Assembly: GCF_016745255.1 (NCBI RefSeq)
Contig: NZ_JADOEQ010000014.1
Coordinates: forward strand, 91,688 to 155,687
DNA: 64,000 nt
DNA from: Enterococcus sp. BWR-S5
Lineage (GTDB): Bacteria > Bacillota > Bacilli > Lactobacillales > Enterococcaceae
Direction of reading: 5' to 3'
A program made the translations under genes and the position numbers. This document shows positions 19,098 through 28,479 of the stretch, piece by piece. The notes beneath the pieces were generated by a model that was not told the DNA's origin, did not search any database, and saw nothing but the letters and a program-made list of their open reading frames with translations. Numbering within the stretch: the stretch's first letter is position 1; the number at the start of each line of letters is the position of its first letter.

Positions 19098-20366
19098 ATG
19101 AAGATGAAGAAATTGATCGGTGCAGCACTTATTACTGGGGCGTGTTTTATGGCATTAGCAGCATGTGGAGGTTCAGGAGGCTCCTCTTCATCCAATGAAA
19201 AGGAAATCACTTTTTGGAATCCATTTACAGGTGCTGACAGCTCTAATCTAAAAGCGTTAATCGATGAATACAATAAAACAAATCCGGATTTTAAAATCAA
19301 AAATGTTTCGTTAAAGGAAACAGATATGTATGCGAAAATTCCGACAGTCGTCAATTCAGGTAAGAATATTCCGGACTTGAACATTGTCCATGCAGAACGA
19401 ATCAAGAATTATAAAGATAACGATATGCTGGAAACTTATGATGATCTTCTTTCGAACTACTCTGATATAAAAGCAGACAATTATGTTGCTGAAGCGTGGA
19501 ATCTTGGTGAGCTTGATGGTGCGAGATATAGTCTGCCGTTTGATATCCATAACTGGGGAACCTATTACAATAAAGAGCTTTTAGAAAAGTATGCGCCTGA
19601 GGCATTAGAGGATAACATTCTGACGTTTGATGAAATCAAGGCTGCCGGTGAAAAGGCAAAAGCGGATGATGTGAGAGGCATCGCGATTACTTGGGCTAAG
19701 CCTAATTTCTTGGCTACCTTTAAACAAGAAGGTGGGGAGTTGACGGCAGATGGTACAGCACCAACGCTGGACACTTCAGCGTCAAAAGATGCGATGAGTG
19801 TGTGGGCTGATTTGTATCAAGAAGGTGTCACCACAAAAGATGGAGAGGATCCGACACAGCTGTTTTTAGCCGGCAAGCTTCTTTTCTTCCCTGAAGGTAT
19901 CTGGCTGCAAAACAATATCAAGGATGCTGGCTTTGAGTGGGGATTGACTAACTCTCCGCAGCTGTCAGATGATGCAACGAAAATTGTCAATTGGGCTTCT
20001 TCTCATCAGTTTGTGATGTTTAAAAACGCAGACCGTTCAGAAGAAAAAACACAAGGTATCATGGACTTCATCGAGTGGCTGCGTACAAACTCTTTGGAGT
20101 GGGCGAAGGCAGGACAAAATCCGGCGACCTTGGATATTTTGACAAACGAAGAATACAAGGAAATGCCGCAGTCCTTCTTTATTAATACACCGGAGCAGCA
20201 GGAGACCTTGTCAATTTTTGACTATAAATACAATGGCTACGTTTCTGAATATTTAGATGCTCATGGATTCGATACGATTTTTGGCAAACAATCAGTTGAC
20301 GATTTCACTTCTGGGATGCAAAAGGAAGTAACAGATAAAATCGCTAAGGATCGTTCAAATGACTAA
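19098..20366 (+). CDS. Sugar ABC transporter substrate-binding lipoprotein
   Basis: 422 residues with a lipoprotein signal peptide (lipobox LAAC, Cys23), followed by a Gly/Ser-rich linker and a family 1 solute-binding fold (ITFWNPFTG, later LPFDIHNWGTYYNKELLEKY). It captures an oligosaccharide outside the membrane and hands it to the two permeases encoded next. GGAGG precedes ATG. The gene leads the operon and is followed by a hairpin that may raise its mRNA level over the permeases. Confidence 0.92.
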   Translation: MKMKKLIGAALITGACFMALAACGGSGGSSSSNEKEITFWNPFTGADSSNLKALIDEYNKTNPDFKIKNVSLKETDMYAKIPTVVNSGKNIPDLNIVHAERIKNYKDNDMLETYDDLLSNYSDIKADNYVAEAWNLGELDGARYSLPFDIHNWGTYYNKELLEKYAPEALEDNILTFDEIKAAGEKAKADDVRGIAITWAKPNFLATFKQEGGELTADGTAPTLDTSASKDAMSVWADLYQEGVTTKDGEDPTQLFLAGKLLFFPEGIWLQNNIKDAGFEWGLTNSPQLSDDATKIVNWASSHQFVMFKNADRSEEKTQGIMDFIEWLRTNSLEWAKAGQNPATLDILTNEEYKEMPQSFFINTPEQQETLSIFDYKYNGYVSEYLDAHGFDTIFGKQSVDDFTSGMQKEVTDKIAKDRSND

Positions 20367-20422
20367 GCTGTTTGGGCTATTGGGTACTCTTCAATACTGA
20401 GTATACCTCATCACAAACAGCT
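20366..20422 (+). other. Intercistronic stem-loop after the binding-protein gene
   Basis: AGCTGTTTG pairs with CAAACAGCT across a 39-base loop, without a following T-tract. The 195-bp gap to the first permease (20367-20561) holds no gene; a second long-range pairing of ATGGCAAA with TTTGCCAT (about 20430 and 20511) is possible. Such structures often stabilise the upstream message so that the binding protein is made in excess. Confidence 0.5.
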
Positions 20423-20561
20423 GGAAGGAAATGGCAAAGGCAGACGGTTGTAAATCAGATTGCTTGTTGAAGGTTTCAATCAGCGACTTGAAACGAATAG
20501 AGCTGTCCCTTTTGCCATACTCCTGAGATAAGCATTTAACCAAGAAAGGATTGTTCGCAAC

Positions 20562-21473
20562 ATGATGACTTCTACAGAAACGATACCTGCAGAGAGACGC
20601 CGTTCGAAGAAAAAGAAGCTGGTGCCATGGCTGTTTTTGGCACCGCACTTGATTATTTTTTCGATATTTTTCCTGATTCCTGTGGTTTTTGGTATTTATA
20701 TTTCTTTTACAGACTGGGATTTGTTCAGTTCACCGACCTTTGTTGGGCTGGATAATTATAAGGACCTGCTCTTCAATGTAGATTCGACCTTCTATGAGCA
20801 GTTAAGGATTGGTTTGAAAAATACATTTCTTTTCGTCTTGTTCTCCGTGCCGTTTTGTATCGCAGTTCCGTTGTTATTGGCTGCTGCACTGAATACAAAA
20901 CCAAAATTAGGAAAGCTCTTCCAGTCTATTTTTTACATGCCGTCTCTCTTTGCGATATCGGCAGTGGTGATTATTTGGACACTGATTTTCAATGTAAACT
21001 ATGGACCAATTAATACTTTGTTGGAGACAGACACACCTTGGACAGGTACGCAGCCTTATGCCTGGCTTGCGTTGGTAGCGGTGACTGTTTGGTGGACTAT
21101 CGGCGGGAATATGATTATCTATCAGGCTGCGCTGAATGGGATATCCAAGGATTTTTATGAGGCAGCCGATATTGATGGCGCAACAGCCTTTCAGAAATTT
21201 TTTAAGATTACCTTGCCAGCGATTAGAGGGCAGATTTTATACACTGTTGTGATGACTACGATTGCTCAATTCAATGTGTATGGTCAGCCGTTGATGCTGA
21301 CAGCGGGCGGCCCCAATAACTCAACACGGGTGTTGCTAATGTATATTCAGCAAAATGCCTTCGGCTCAGGTCAATCCATCGCCGGAATTGCATCAGCAAT
21401 GGCCGTGATTCTAGGCGTCTGTATTATGGCTGTATCAGCTGTTCAGTTCAAATTTTTGCGAAATAAAGATTAG
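20562..21473 (+). CDS. Sugar ABC transporter permease (MalF-like)
   Basis: 303 residues, six predicted transmembrane segments, with the ATPase-contact EAA loop recognisable as YEAADIDGATAFQKFFKITLP. The N-terminus is basic (RRRSKKKK) and cytoplasmic. Forms a heterodimer with the next permease. No ATPase gene is in the operon, so a shared MsmK/MsmX-type ATPase encoded elsewhere is expected. Confidence 0.9.
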   Translation: MMTSTETIPAERRRSKKKKLVPWLFLAPHLIIFSIFFLIPVVFGIYISFTDWDLFSSPTFVGLDNYKDLLFNVDSTFYEQLRIGLKNTFLFVLFSVPFCIAVPLLLAAALNTKPKLGKLFQSIFYMPSLFAISAVVIIWTLIFNVNYGPINTLLETDTPWTGTQPYAWLALVAVTVWWTIGGNMIIYQAALNGISKDFYEAADIDGATAFQKFFKITLPAIRGQILYTVVMTTIAQFNVYGQPLMLTAGGPNNSTRVLLMYIQQNAFGSGQSIAGIASAMAVILGVCIMAVSAVQFKFLRNKD

Positions 21474-21484
21474 GAGGCACGAGG

Positions 21485-22321
21485 ATGAAAAAGAGTCCAA
21501 TATCAAAAATCATTGCATTTATCTTTTTAGTGTTGATGGCCGTCATTTGGATCGTGCCATTATTATACGGTGTACTGACTTCGTTTAAATCAGAAATGGA
21601 GTTGATGACTGCCGGATTTAAGCTGTTACCGATTGAATGGGTGCTGACAAACTACACGGAGCTTTTAGTAAATAATTCCAGTACTCCTCTTGTGAAGTGG
21701 TTTCTGAATTCATTGTTTATTTCTGTCACTCACACCTTGTTGGTTGTTGTCGTGGTTTCCTTCTCTGCCTTTGCTTACAGTCGGCTTTCCTTTAAGGGAA
21801 AGAATGTTTTGTTCTCTTTTTTGCTGGCGAGCATGATGTTTCCCAGCGTAGTGAACTTGATTCCTCTCTATAAAATCGTTGATATTTTAGGCTGGGTAAA
21901 TACACCGTTGGCAATGATTGTTCCGGGAGCAGCCGGCGTGTTCAATATTTTTTTGGTGAAGCAGTTTATGGATAACATTCCAAAGGATTTCGACGAAGCA
22001 GCTCAGATTGATGGGGCAGGAGAATGGCTGATTTTCAGAAAAATTATTTTTCCGTTGATTAAGCCGGTTCTATTGGTTGTGTCGCTCTTTGCTTTCACTG
22101 GTTCGTGGAATGATTTCCTATGGCCATCTATTGTCTTCAATGATATTGAAAAAATGCCGATTACTTCCGGTTTACAACTGCTTCAGGGGATGTATCAGGC
22201 GCAGCCAACCTTATTGATGGCAGGAGCCTTGGTTGCGATTATTCCGACATTTATCTTGTATCTAGTAGCTCAAAAATACTTTTTGCAGTCAATGTCATTG
22301 TCTGCCGGCGTGAAAGGATAG
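21485..22321 (+). CDS. Sugar ABC transporter permease (MalG-like)
   Basis: 278 residues with six membrane segments and the EAA loop FDEAAQIDGAGEWLIFRKIIFP. AGGAGG lies upstream, 11 bases after the first permease stop region. Partner of the preceding permease in one importer. Confidence 0.9.
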   Translation: MKKSPISKIIAFIFLVLMAVIWIVPLLYGVLTSFKSEMELMTAGFKLLPIEWVLTNYTELLVNNSSTPLVKWFLNSLFISVTHTLLVVVVVSFSAFAYSRLSFKGKNVLFSFLLASMMFPSVVNLIPLYKIVDILGWVNTPLAMIVPGAAGVFNIFLVKQFMDNIPKDFDEAAQIDGAGEWLIFRKIIFPLIKPVLLVVSLFAFTGSWNDFLWPSIVFNDIEKMPITSGLQLLQGMYQAQPTLLMAGALVAIIPTFILYLVAQKYFLQSMSLSAGVKG

Positions 22322-22327
22322 GAGAAA

Positions 22328-22738
22328 ATGAATCGAAAAAGAGAACGACAGCTCATCCGAATTCTAGGGATTTGGCAAATATTGGATGGACTGCTGACAA
22401 TAGTTGTTTATGGATTCTATCAACAACAGGTGTTCTCCGGAGTCACTACTGCTGGAGAAACACAGGTGAATGCGATTCAAGCGGTGTTTGGTAATGTCTT
22501 TATGTTTGTTTGCACCTTTGGCACGTTACTGATTGGTTTGGGCTTAATCAATCTGGTCATTAGTAAACGTTACATAAAGGATAATCAGGTAAATGTCAAA
22601 ATTGGTGTGTATTTAATCCTTCAAGGGCTTCTATCCTATTTTATTTTGGATATTATCAGCCTTGCGTTGGCAATGTCGGCAGGAGTTATCTTATTGGCTC
22701 GAAACAAAGGGATTAAATGGCAGACTCAAAAAACTTAG
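22328..22738 (+). CDS. Small four-helix membrane protein of the sugar operon
   Basis: 136 residues with about four hydrophobic segments (near 10-30, 55-78, 90-110 and 113-130) and basic ends. It starts six bases after the permease stop with GGAG before ATG, so it is part of the operon. No family is recognised; similar small proteins are found beside sugar ABC operons in enterococci. Function unknown. Confidence 0.7.
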   Translation: MNRKRERQLIRILGIWQILDGLLTIVVYGFYQQQVFSGVTTAGETQVNAIQAVFGNVFMFVCTFGTLLIGLGLINLVISKRYIKDNQVNVKIGVYLILQGLLSYFILDIISLALAMSAGVILLARNKGIKWQTQKT

Positions 22739-22753
22739 TTGGGAGTTAAGAAT

Positions 22754-24562
22754 ATGATGCGTGTTGAATATCCTCGTCCGCAGTTTAGGCGTGAAAGCTT
22801 TTTGATTTTAAACGGGGAGTGGTCCTTTGCATTTGATGATGAGAATAGTGGGTTGGAGGAAAGCTGGTATGAGCACTCGAAAGCCTTCCACCAGACAATC
22901 CAAGTGCCTTTTGTCTATCAAGCTTCATTGAGCGGTATCGATGATCGAAGCGTTCATGATATTGTTTGGTATCAAAAAGGGTTTGACTGGGAAAAAAGAA
23001 AAAACAAGAAAACGCTGCTGCATTTTGGTGCCGTCGATTATCAGGCGGATGTGTATGTGAATGACCGTTATGTCGGTCAACATATCGGTGGCCATACGTC
23101 TTTTAGCTTTGATATCACGAATTTTCTGGTTGATGGGCAGCAATCCATCACCGTTCGCGCTTGGGACCCTCATGATGATGAAACGATTCCGAGAGGCAAG
23201 CAGTTTTGGGAAGCAGAGTCGCGAGGGATTTGGTATACGAACAGCACTGGTATTTGGCAGACGGTCTGGTTGGAAGAAGTCGATACTAGGCACATAGAAA
23301 AAGTAGCGTTCACACCAAATCTGGACGAAGGCAGTGTTCTTTTATCGGTTACTGTGCCTAAACAAGCTTTAGGGAGTGTGTTGCGTTACAAGATTTCATT
23401 TAAGGACACGGTAATTGTAGAGGATCAAACGACGTTGCTTTCACCCTGTACAAAACGAAGTGTTGATATTTACAACCACAAGATTTTTCGGACGAATTTT
23501 CATGACCATGGTTGGACTTGGTCTCCGGAGCATCCGAATTTGTTTGATGTGTCATTGGAGCTGCTGGTTGATGGTGAAGTAACCGATTGTGTAGAGAGCT
23601 ATTTCGGAATGAGAAAAATTCATGTAGAAAACGGCATGATTTTCCTGAATAACCAGCCTTATTACCAAAAATTGATTTTGGATCAGGGCTATTGGCCGGA
23701 AGGGCTGTTAACAGCACCATCTGATGCTGCGTTTATCAAGGATATTCAATTGGCGAAAGAAATGGGCTTTAATGGTTGTCGGAAGCATCAGAAAGTAGAA
23801 GACCCACGTTATCTCTATTGGGCAGATAAGCTGGGCTTTATTGTTTGGGGAGAATGTGCGTCTGCGCCAGTGTATACCTCAGATGCAGCTGCCAGACTCA
23901 CACAGGAGTGGGTTGAAATCATTGAACGGGATTATAATCATCCTTCTATCGTCACGTGGGTACCGCTAAACGAAAGCTGGGGCATCCCCGATATCCATCT
24001 GAATACGCAGCAGCAGAGCTTTTCCCGCAGTATTTATCACTACTTACACGCGCTGGACACGACTCGATTGGTTATTTCGAACGATGGCTGGGAAATGACA
24101 GAGACGGATATCTGTGCGATTCACAATTACAGCCACGGGGAAAAGGAAGAAGTGAAGAAGTATCGCTATTTCAAGGATAGCCTTGCAGATGTAGAGGGCT
24201 TAATCCAGCATCCACCGGGGAAATGGGCAACCTTTGCCAAGGGGTTTGCTTATCAAAACCAACCGATTCTATTGACGGAATTTGGCGGTATCGGCTACGA
24301 AATTGGTGGACAAACTGGCTGGGGATATACGTCTGCTGGGAATGAAGCGGAATTTTTAGATGACTATGGTCGAATCATGGATGCAATCTACAGCTCGCGC
24401 GCATTGTGGGGGTACTGCTATACACAGCTAGCAGATGTCGAACAGGAAATCAACGGCTTGCTGACCTATGACCGTCAACCAAAGGTCTCGTTAGAAGCGA
24501 TTAAAGAAATCAATGACCAGTATCATCCGGAACGGATTTTTATTGGAAATCAACAGAAATGA
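22754..24562 (+). CDS. Glycoside hydrolase family 2 enzyme (copy 1)
   Basis: 602 residues, with the family 2 layout: N-terminal sugar-binding jelly roll (YPRPQFRRESF), immunoglobulin-like domain, then a TIM barrel. The acid/base glutamate is in VPLNESWG and the nucleophile in LTEFGG. No signal peptide, so it works in the cytosol on imported oligosaccharide. Family 2 includes beta-galactosidases, beta-glucuronidases and beta-mannosidases; which one cannot be said. ATG 22754 with GGGAG eight bases before is preferred over the upstream TTG at 22739. Confidence 0.88.
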   Translation: MMRVEYPRPQFRRESFLILNGEWSFAFDDENSGLEESWYEHSKAFHQTIQVPFVYQASLSGIDDRSVHDIVWYQKGFDWEKRKNKKTLLHFGAVDYQADVYVNDRYVGQHIGGHTSFSFDITNFLVDGQQSITVRAWDPHDDETIPRGKQFWEAESRGIWYTNSTGIWQTVWLEEVDTRHIEKVAFTPNLDEGSVLLSVTVPKQALGSVLRYKISFKDTVIVEDQTTLLSPCTKRSVDIYNHKIFRTNFHDHGWTWSPEHPNLFDVSLELLVDGEVTDCVESYFGMRKIHVENGMIFLNNQPYYQKLILDQGYWPEGLLTAPSDAAFIKDIQLAKEMGFNGCRKHQKVEDPRYLYWADKLGFIVWGECASAPVYTSDAAARLTQEWVEIIERDYNHPSIVTWVPLNESWGIPDIHLNTQQQSFSRSIYHYLHALDTTRLVISNDGWEMTETDICAIHNYSHGEKEEVKKYRYFKDSLADVEGLIQHPPGKWATFAKGFAYQNQPILLTEFGGIGYEIGGQTGWGYTSAGNEAEFLDDYGRIMDAIYSSRALWGYCYTQLADVEQEINGLLTYDRQPKVSLEAIKEINDQYHPERIFIGNQQK

Positions 24563-24570
24563 GGGGAAGT

Positions 24571-26337
24571 ATGAAAACAATTAGACGTGAACATCCGCGT
24601 CCACAGTTTATTCGTGAGAATTGGACGCTTTTGGATGGAACATGGGCTTTTCGATTTGATGATGAGAATGAGGGGATGGAAGCTGGTTGGGCGCAAGGCT
24701 TATCTCAGATAGTAGATATCCAAGTTCCCTTTACCTATGAAACTGAGAAAAGCGGAATTAACAATCAAGCACATCACTCGGTTGTCTGGTATGAAAAGCA
24801 GCTAACATTAGATGAAGCAAAGCGCTATACGATTATCTTTGAAGGCGCTGATTATTATAGTCAGGTTTGGCTGAATGGTCAGTTGCTAGGAACACATCGT
24901 GGGGCATATGAACGATTTGAGTTTGATTTAACTGGTATTGTACAGGGAGAAAATCGCTTGGTCATCCGTGTAGAAGATTCCCTTGCGTGTGAACAGCCTA
25001 GAGGAAAACAACGTTGGCTAAAGGACAATTTCGGTTGTTGGTATGTCCAGACAACTGGTATTTGGAAATCGGTTTGGTTAGAGGAACAATACTCTCCAAA
25101 ACGCCTTTCTTCTGTCAAAATGACACCAAACGTGGATAGCGATCAAATTATTTTTGAACCGATTGTTAAGGGGAGTACAGTAGAGTCGGAGCAGGAACTT
25201 ATTTTTGAAGCTGAAGTCACCTTTGAAGGCAGTCGAGTTAGTTCATATCGAGGGATTCTACCCCACACGATGACACCGATTGCATTGGAAACAAGAGTGA
25301 AGAAGGATGCCTGCTGGGGCACTAAACAATGGTCTCCTGAGACGCCTTACCTTTATAATGTGACCTTCCGTTTATACACAGAGGAGGGACAGCTGCTTGA
25401 TGAGGTTTCCAGCTATTTTGGTATGCGAAAAATCGCGATTAGAAATGGACAGGTATTGTTGAACAACCACCAGCTGTATCAACGGCTGATTTTAGACCAA
25501 GGCTATTGGGAGGAATCAGGTCTGACACCACCATCCGTTGCTGCTTTGGAGAAGGACATTGACCGTATTGTTGAGATGGGCTATAACGGCTTACGAAAGC
25601 ATCAGAAGCTTGAGGATGAGCGCTTTTTATATCTGTGCGATGAAAAAGGGGTATTAGTCTGGTCGGAAATGGCCTCAACCTATGCCTTCAACGATCAAGC
25701 GGTGGATAATTTTATCGATGAATGGCTGGCAATTGTTCGTCAAAATTACAATCATCCATCAATCATCACCTGGGTTCCGTTCAATGAATCTTGGGGTATC
25801 AAGGGAATTGAACAAGATGAGAAGCAGCAGCACTTTACGGAGAGTGTCTATTATTTAACGAAAACAATTGATTCTGAACGACCTGTAATCACAAATGATG
25901 GCTGGGTTCATACCATTTCCGATATTATCACGCTTCATGACTACGAGGAATACGAGCAGCTGTTTAGTGAGCGATACGAAGATAAAGAAGCAGTGCTAAA
26001 TGAGGCGTATCAGTTTAATAAGGATTTCTATGCATTCGCTGATGGCTACAGCTATAAAGGACAGCCGATCATGATTTCTGAGTTTGGCGGTATTGCCTTT
26101 ACCACAGAGAAGCAGGAGGACTGGGGCTATGGCAATCAGGTAGAAAACGAACAGGCCTTCATGACTCGTTTTGACGGGATTCATCGTGCCATCCAAGAGC
26201 TGCCGTACATTGTCGGGTATTGCTATACGCAGCTGACAGATGTCGAGCAAGAGGTGAACGGTCTGCTTACCACTGACCGAGCCCCTAAGGTTGATTTAGA
26301 AGAGATTAAAAAGATTAATGAACGACGGTTGAAGTGA
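24571..26337 (+). CDS. Glycoside hydrolase family 2 enzyme (copy 2)
   Basis: 588 residues, a paralogue of the preceding gene with the same domain order; catalytic motifs VPFNESWG and ISEFGG are intact. The start is taken as ATG 24571, which matches the N-terminus of copy 1; ATG 24559, overlapping the upstream stop as ATGA, would add four residues. The two enzymes are clearly diverged, so they probably cleave different linkages of one substrate. Cytosolic. Confidence 0.88.
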   Translation: MKTIRREHPRPQFIRENWTLLDGTWAFRFDDENEGMEAGWAQGLSQIVDIQVPFTYETEKSGINNQAHHSVVWYEKQLTLDEAKRYTIIFEGADYYSQVWLNGQLLGTHRGAYERFEFDLTGIVQGENRLVIRVEDSLACEQPRGKQRWLKDNFGCWYVQTTGIWKSVWLEEQYSPKRLSSVKMTPNVDSDQIIFEPIVKGSTVESEQELIFEAEVTFEGSRVSSYRGILPHTMTPIALETRVKKDACWGTKQWSPETPYLYNVTFRLYTEEGQLLDEVSSYFGMRKIAIRNGQVLLNNHQLYQRLILDQGYWEESGLTPPSVAALEKDIDRIVEMGYNGLRKHQKLEDERFLYLCDEKGVLVWSEMASTYAFNDQAVDNFIDEWLAIVRQNYNHPSIITWVPFNESWGIKGIEQDEKQQHFTESVYYLTKTIDSERPVITNDGWVHTISDIITLHDYEEYEQLFSERYEDKEAVLNEAYQFNKDFYAFADGYSYKGQPIMISEFGGIAFTTEKQEDWGYGNQVENEQAFMTRFDGIHRAIQELPYIVGYCYTQLTDVEQEVNGLLTTDRAPKVDLEEIKKINERRLK

Positions 26338-26494
26338 GAAAATGATTGAGAGATTAATCAAGCCAATTCTTTACAAAGAAGTGACATAAACAGCGTGTTT
26401 GCTATATAAGCATGAAAGTATCCCTTAGAATTCCTGAAATATACAGGACTTGGTGCGTTGCCTATCTAGGAGGATTTCCGAAGAAAAATATAAG

Positions 26495-26542
26495 AAGCAA
26501 TAATCCGGAAAGTAATGGTGATTTCCGGGTTATTTGCTTTTG
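26495..26542 (+). terminator. Terminator of the glycan operon
   Basis: AAGCAATAATCCGGAAA pairs with TTTCCGGGTTATTTGCTT (one G-U), followed by TT. It lies in the 321-bp gap 26338-26658, where I see no gene. Confidence 0.8.
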
Positions 26543-26658
26543 TCATGTTGAAGATTCAATTTTTCGCCAACTCCCCAAATATGTGCTAAATTTCAGGTAA
26601 GTATTTAAGCAAGGAGTGTAGACTGCTTGCTGTAATCGGACGTAAAGGAGGAGCACTT

Positions 26659-27201
26659 ATGTCTAGAGAAGAAGAGCTGCTACAGGATATCTATAATCTG
26701 ATTCTCAATTCCGGCACACGAGAATGGGAACGAGCACAGCTGGTTCATGCAAAAAATACGTTAGAAAATGATGCAGATTTCAAGGGCGAGCTGTCGAAGC
26801 TGGAAGCCATTTTTCGTCCGCTTGCTTTGAGGAATAATCTGACCCCTGATGTGACTGATTTCTATTTAAAGCTGAAAGGGGAAGCAGGTAACCGCGCGCC
26901 GACAGAGCAAGTAATACATCCGATTGATGACCCTGCTTATCAAGAAATTGCCGTCTTCGCCGGGGGCTGTTTTTGGTGTATGGTTGAGCCGTTTGAAACA
27001 AAAAGGGGAATTGTTTCTGTTTTGTCAGGCTATACAGGTGGTAATATAGATAAACCGACCTATGATCAGGTACACAGTGGAACAACAGGACATGTCAAAG
27101 CAGTAGAAATCATTTTTGATACTCGTATCATCAGCTATGAGGAGCTTGTGACCCTTTATTGGCAAATCACAGATCCGACAGATGCTTTTGGACAATTTTA
27201 G
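26659..27201 (+). pseudogene. msrA: msrA 5' part, interrupted by the prophage
   Basis: Methionine sulfoxide reductase A reduces oxidised methionine in proteins. This 180-codon piece holds an N-terminal extension of about 90 residues and the first part of the catalytic domain with GGCFWC (Cys104 catalytic, Cys107), then SGYTGG, SGTTGHVEA-like and [10 protein letters not shown]. The frame ends at a TAG just inside the prophage. The rest, starting QDRGSQYRP, is found at 59112-59406. Without the C-terminal half the enzyme should be inactive. AAAGGAGG precedes ATG. Confidence 0.92.
27180..27191 (+). other. attL core
   Basis: AGATGCTTTTGG, identical to 59100-59111. The match extends imperfectly rightward (A/G-CA-A/G-TTT). 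On both sides it encodes DAFG of MsrA, so excision restores the reading frame exactly. Confidence 0.85.
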
Positions 27202-27252
27202 AGTTTTTTGAATGGCTTTAAATCAACGTTTGTTTGAACATTTTCTTATTTT

Positions 27253-27276
27253 GACTACCCCGCTGACTACCCTTTT
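27253..27276 (+). repeat. Arm-type integrase site repeats at the left end
   Basis: GACTACCC (27253-27260) and GACTACCCTTTT (27265-27276), direct, 12 bp apart, between attL and the integrase gene. Similar repeats with the same orientation occur 11 bp apart next to attR. Confidence 0.55.
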
Positions 27277-28406
27277 CATAATTTCATATAATTCAAAAAC
27301 TTATCAGCAGTTTCTTTTTCGGCTTCTTTCGTAACGTGAGTGTAAATTTCTAATGTGGTATTAATGCTATTGTGGCCCAAGCGTTCTTGAACCTGTTTAA
27401 TACTTGCACCAGCTTCAAATAATAAAGAAGCATGTGTATGTCTGAAACCGTGCGGAGTGATGTTGTATTCAGCGTAATTTCTTAAGATATCATTTAAAAA
27501 TGCATTGTGCAGCAATTCGTTTTTATTGTTACTGAAAACTAATTGATTTTCTTCCTTCTTCACTCGAACGCCTCGCGACAATAGATATTTTTTTTGTTCA
27601 AACTTCCATTTTTTTAATAAGCTTGCAGTATCCACGTCTACCGAGATTGTTCTATTTGAGTTGGTTGTCTTAGTCGTGGTGATGTGAGCCTTCCCATCCA
27701 AATAGTATCCAGTTTTTGATACAGTCAATGAGTTTGTTACAAAATCTATATCAGACCAACAAAGGGCGGCTAACTCTCCTTTACGAAGTCCGGTGTACGC
27801 CAGCACATGGAACATGAGAAAAACGAACGGTTCATCATTCCGCTTTACATCTTCAAGAAATTCCTTCAGTCGTAGTTTATCCAAAAAGTTACTTTCTTTC
27901 GTCCGCTCTTTTTCTTTTGCTCGAGGAATCAGAATCTTATCCATTGGATTATACTGAATAAGATTCATGGATAAAGCATAGTTAAAAACTTTTTTCGTAT
28001 AACTACGCAAGCGAGAGGGCGCTCCCTTTTCATTCCATTCATTTACAACATTCTGACAATAAGCAGCATTAATTTTGTTTATCCTCTTACTACCAAAGTT
28101 AGGTAATATCTGGTTGTCAAAAAGATAAGTAACCCTTTGCGAAGTAGAGGGTTTGACACTCAATTTATAATTCTCAAACCATAGTTCATAAATATCTTTA
28201 AAAGAACTAAAGTCTTGCTTAACGAAACTATTAGATTCGACTTCAAGTTGTAATTGAGCAAGAGCCAATTTAGCTTCTTTTGCTGTTCTGAACCCTCGTC
28301 GAGTAGTACGTTTCTTTTTTCCGGTTAATGGATCAACGCCTAAGTAAGTTTGAAACATGTAGGCTTGTGATCCGTCTGCTTTTACATATTTTTTTATTGT
28401 AGCCAC
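27276..28406 (-). CDS. int: Prophage integrase, tyrosine recombinase
   Basis: 376 residues. N-terminal AP2-like arm-binding domain (KTTRRGFRTAKEAKLALAQ-type), SAM-like core-binding domain, and catalytic domain with Arg in TGLRKGELAAL, H-x-x-R in TPHGFRHTHASL, and the nucleophilic Tyr in LEIYTHVT. GTG 28406 has GGAGGAG eight bases before and is preferred to an upstream ATG at 28430, which precedes that site. It reads toward attL and its stop lies 85 bp from the core. Confidence 0.95.
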   Translation of the reverse strand: MATIKKYVKADGSQAYMFQTYLGVDPLTGKKKRTTRRGFRTAKEAKLALAQLQLEVESNSFVKQDFSSFKDIYELWFENYKLSVKPSTSQRVTYLFDNQILPNFGSKRINKINAAYCQNVVNEWNEKGAPSRLRSYTKKVFNYALSMNLIQYNPMDKILIPRAKEKERTKESNFLDKLRLKEFLEDVKRNDEPFVFLMFHVLAYTGLRKGELAALCWSDIDFVTNSLTVSKTGYYLDGKAHITTTKTTNSNRTISVDVDTASLLKKWKFEQKKYLLSRGVRVKKEENQLVFSNNKNELLHNAFLNDILRNYAEYNITPHGFRHTHASLLFEAGASIKQVQERLGHNSINTTLEIYTHVTKEAEKETADKFLNYMKL

Positions 28407-28479
28407 CGTTCTCACTCCTCCAACATACATCTATTGCATGTTAATTTTTGTCTCAATTTCCTATTGTAGAAAATTGAAA

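Noticed and set aside
22925..24180. Several overlapping frames on both strands within the first family 2 glycosidase
   Set aside because: All are shadows of the conserved gene with catalytic motifs NESWG and TEFGG.
26412..26600. 62-codon frame between the glycosidase and msrA
   Set aside because: It runs through the strong terminator at 26495-26542 and has no ribosome binding site.
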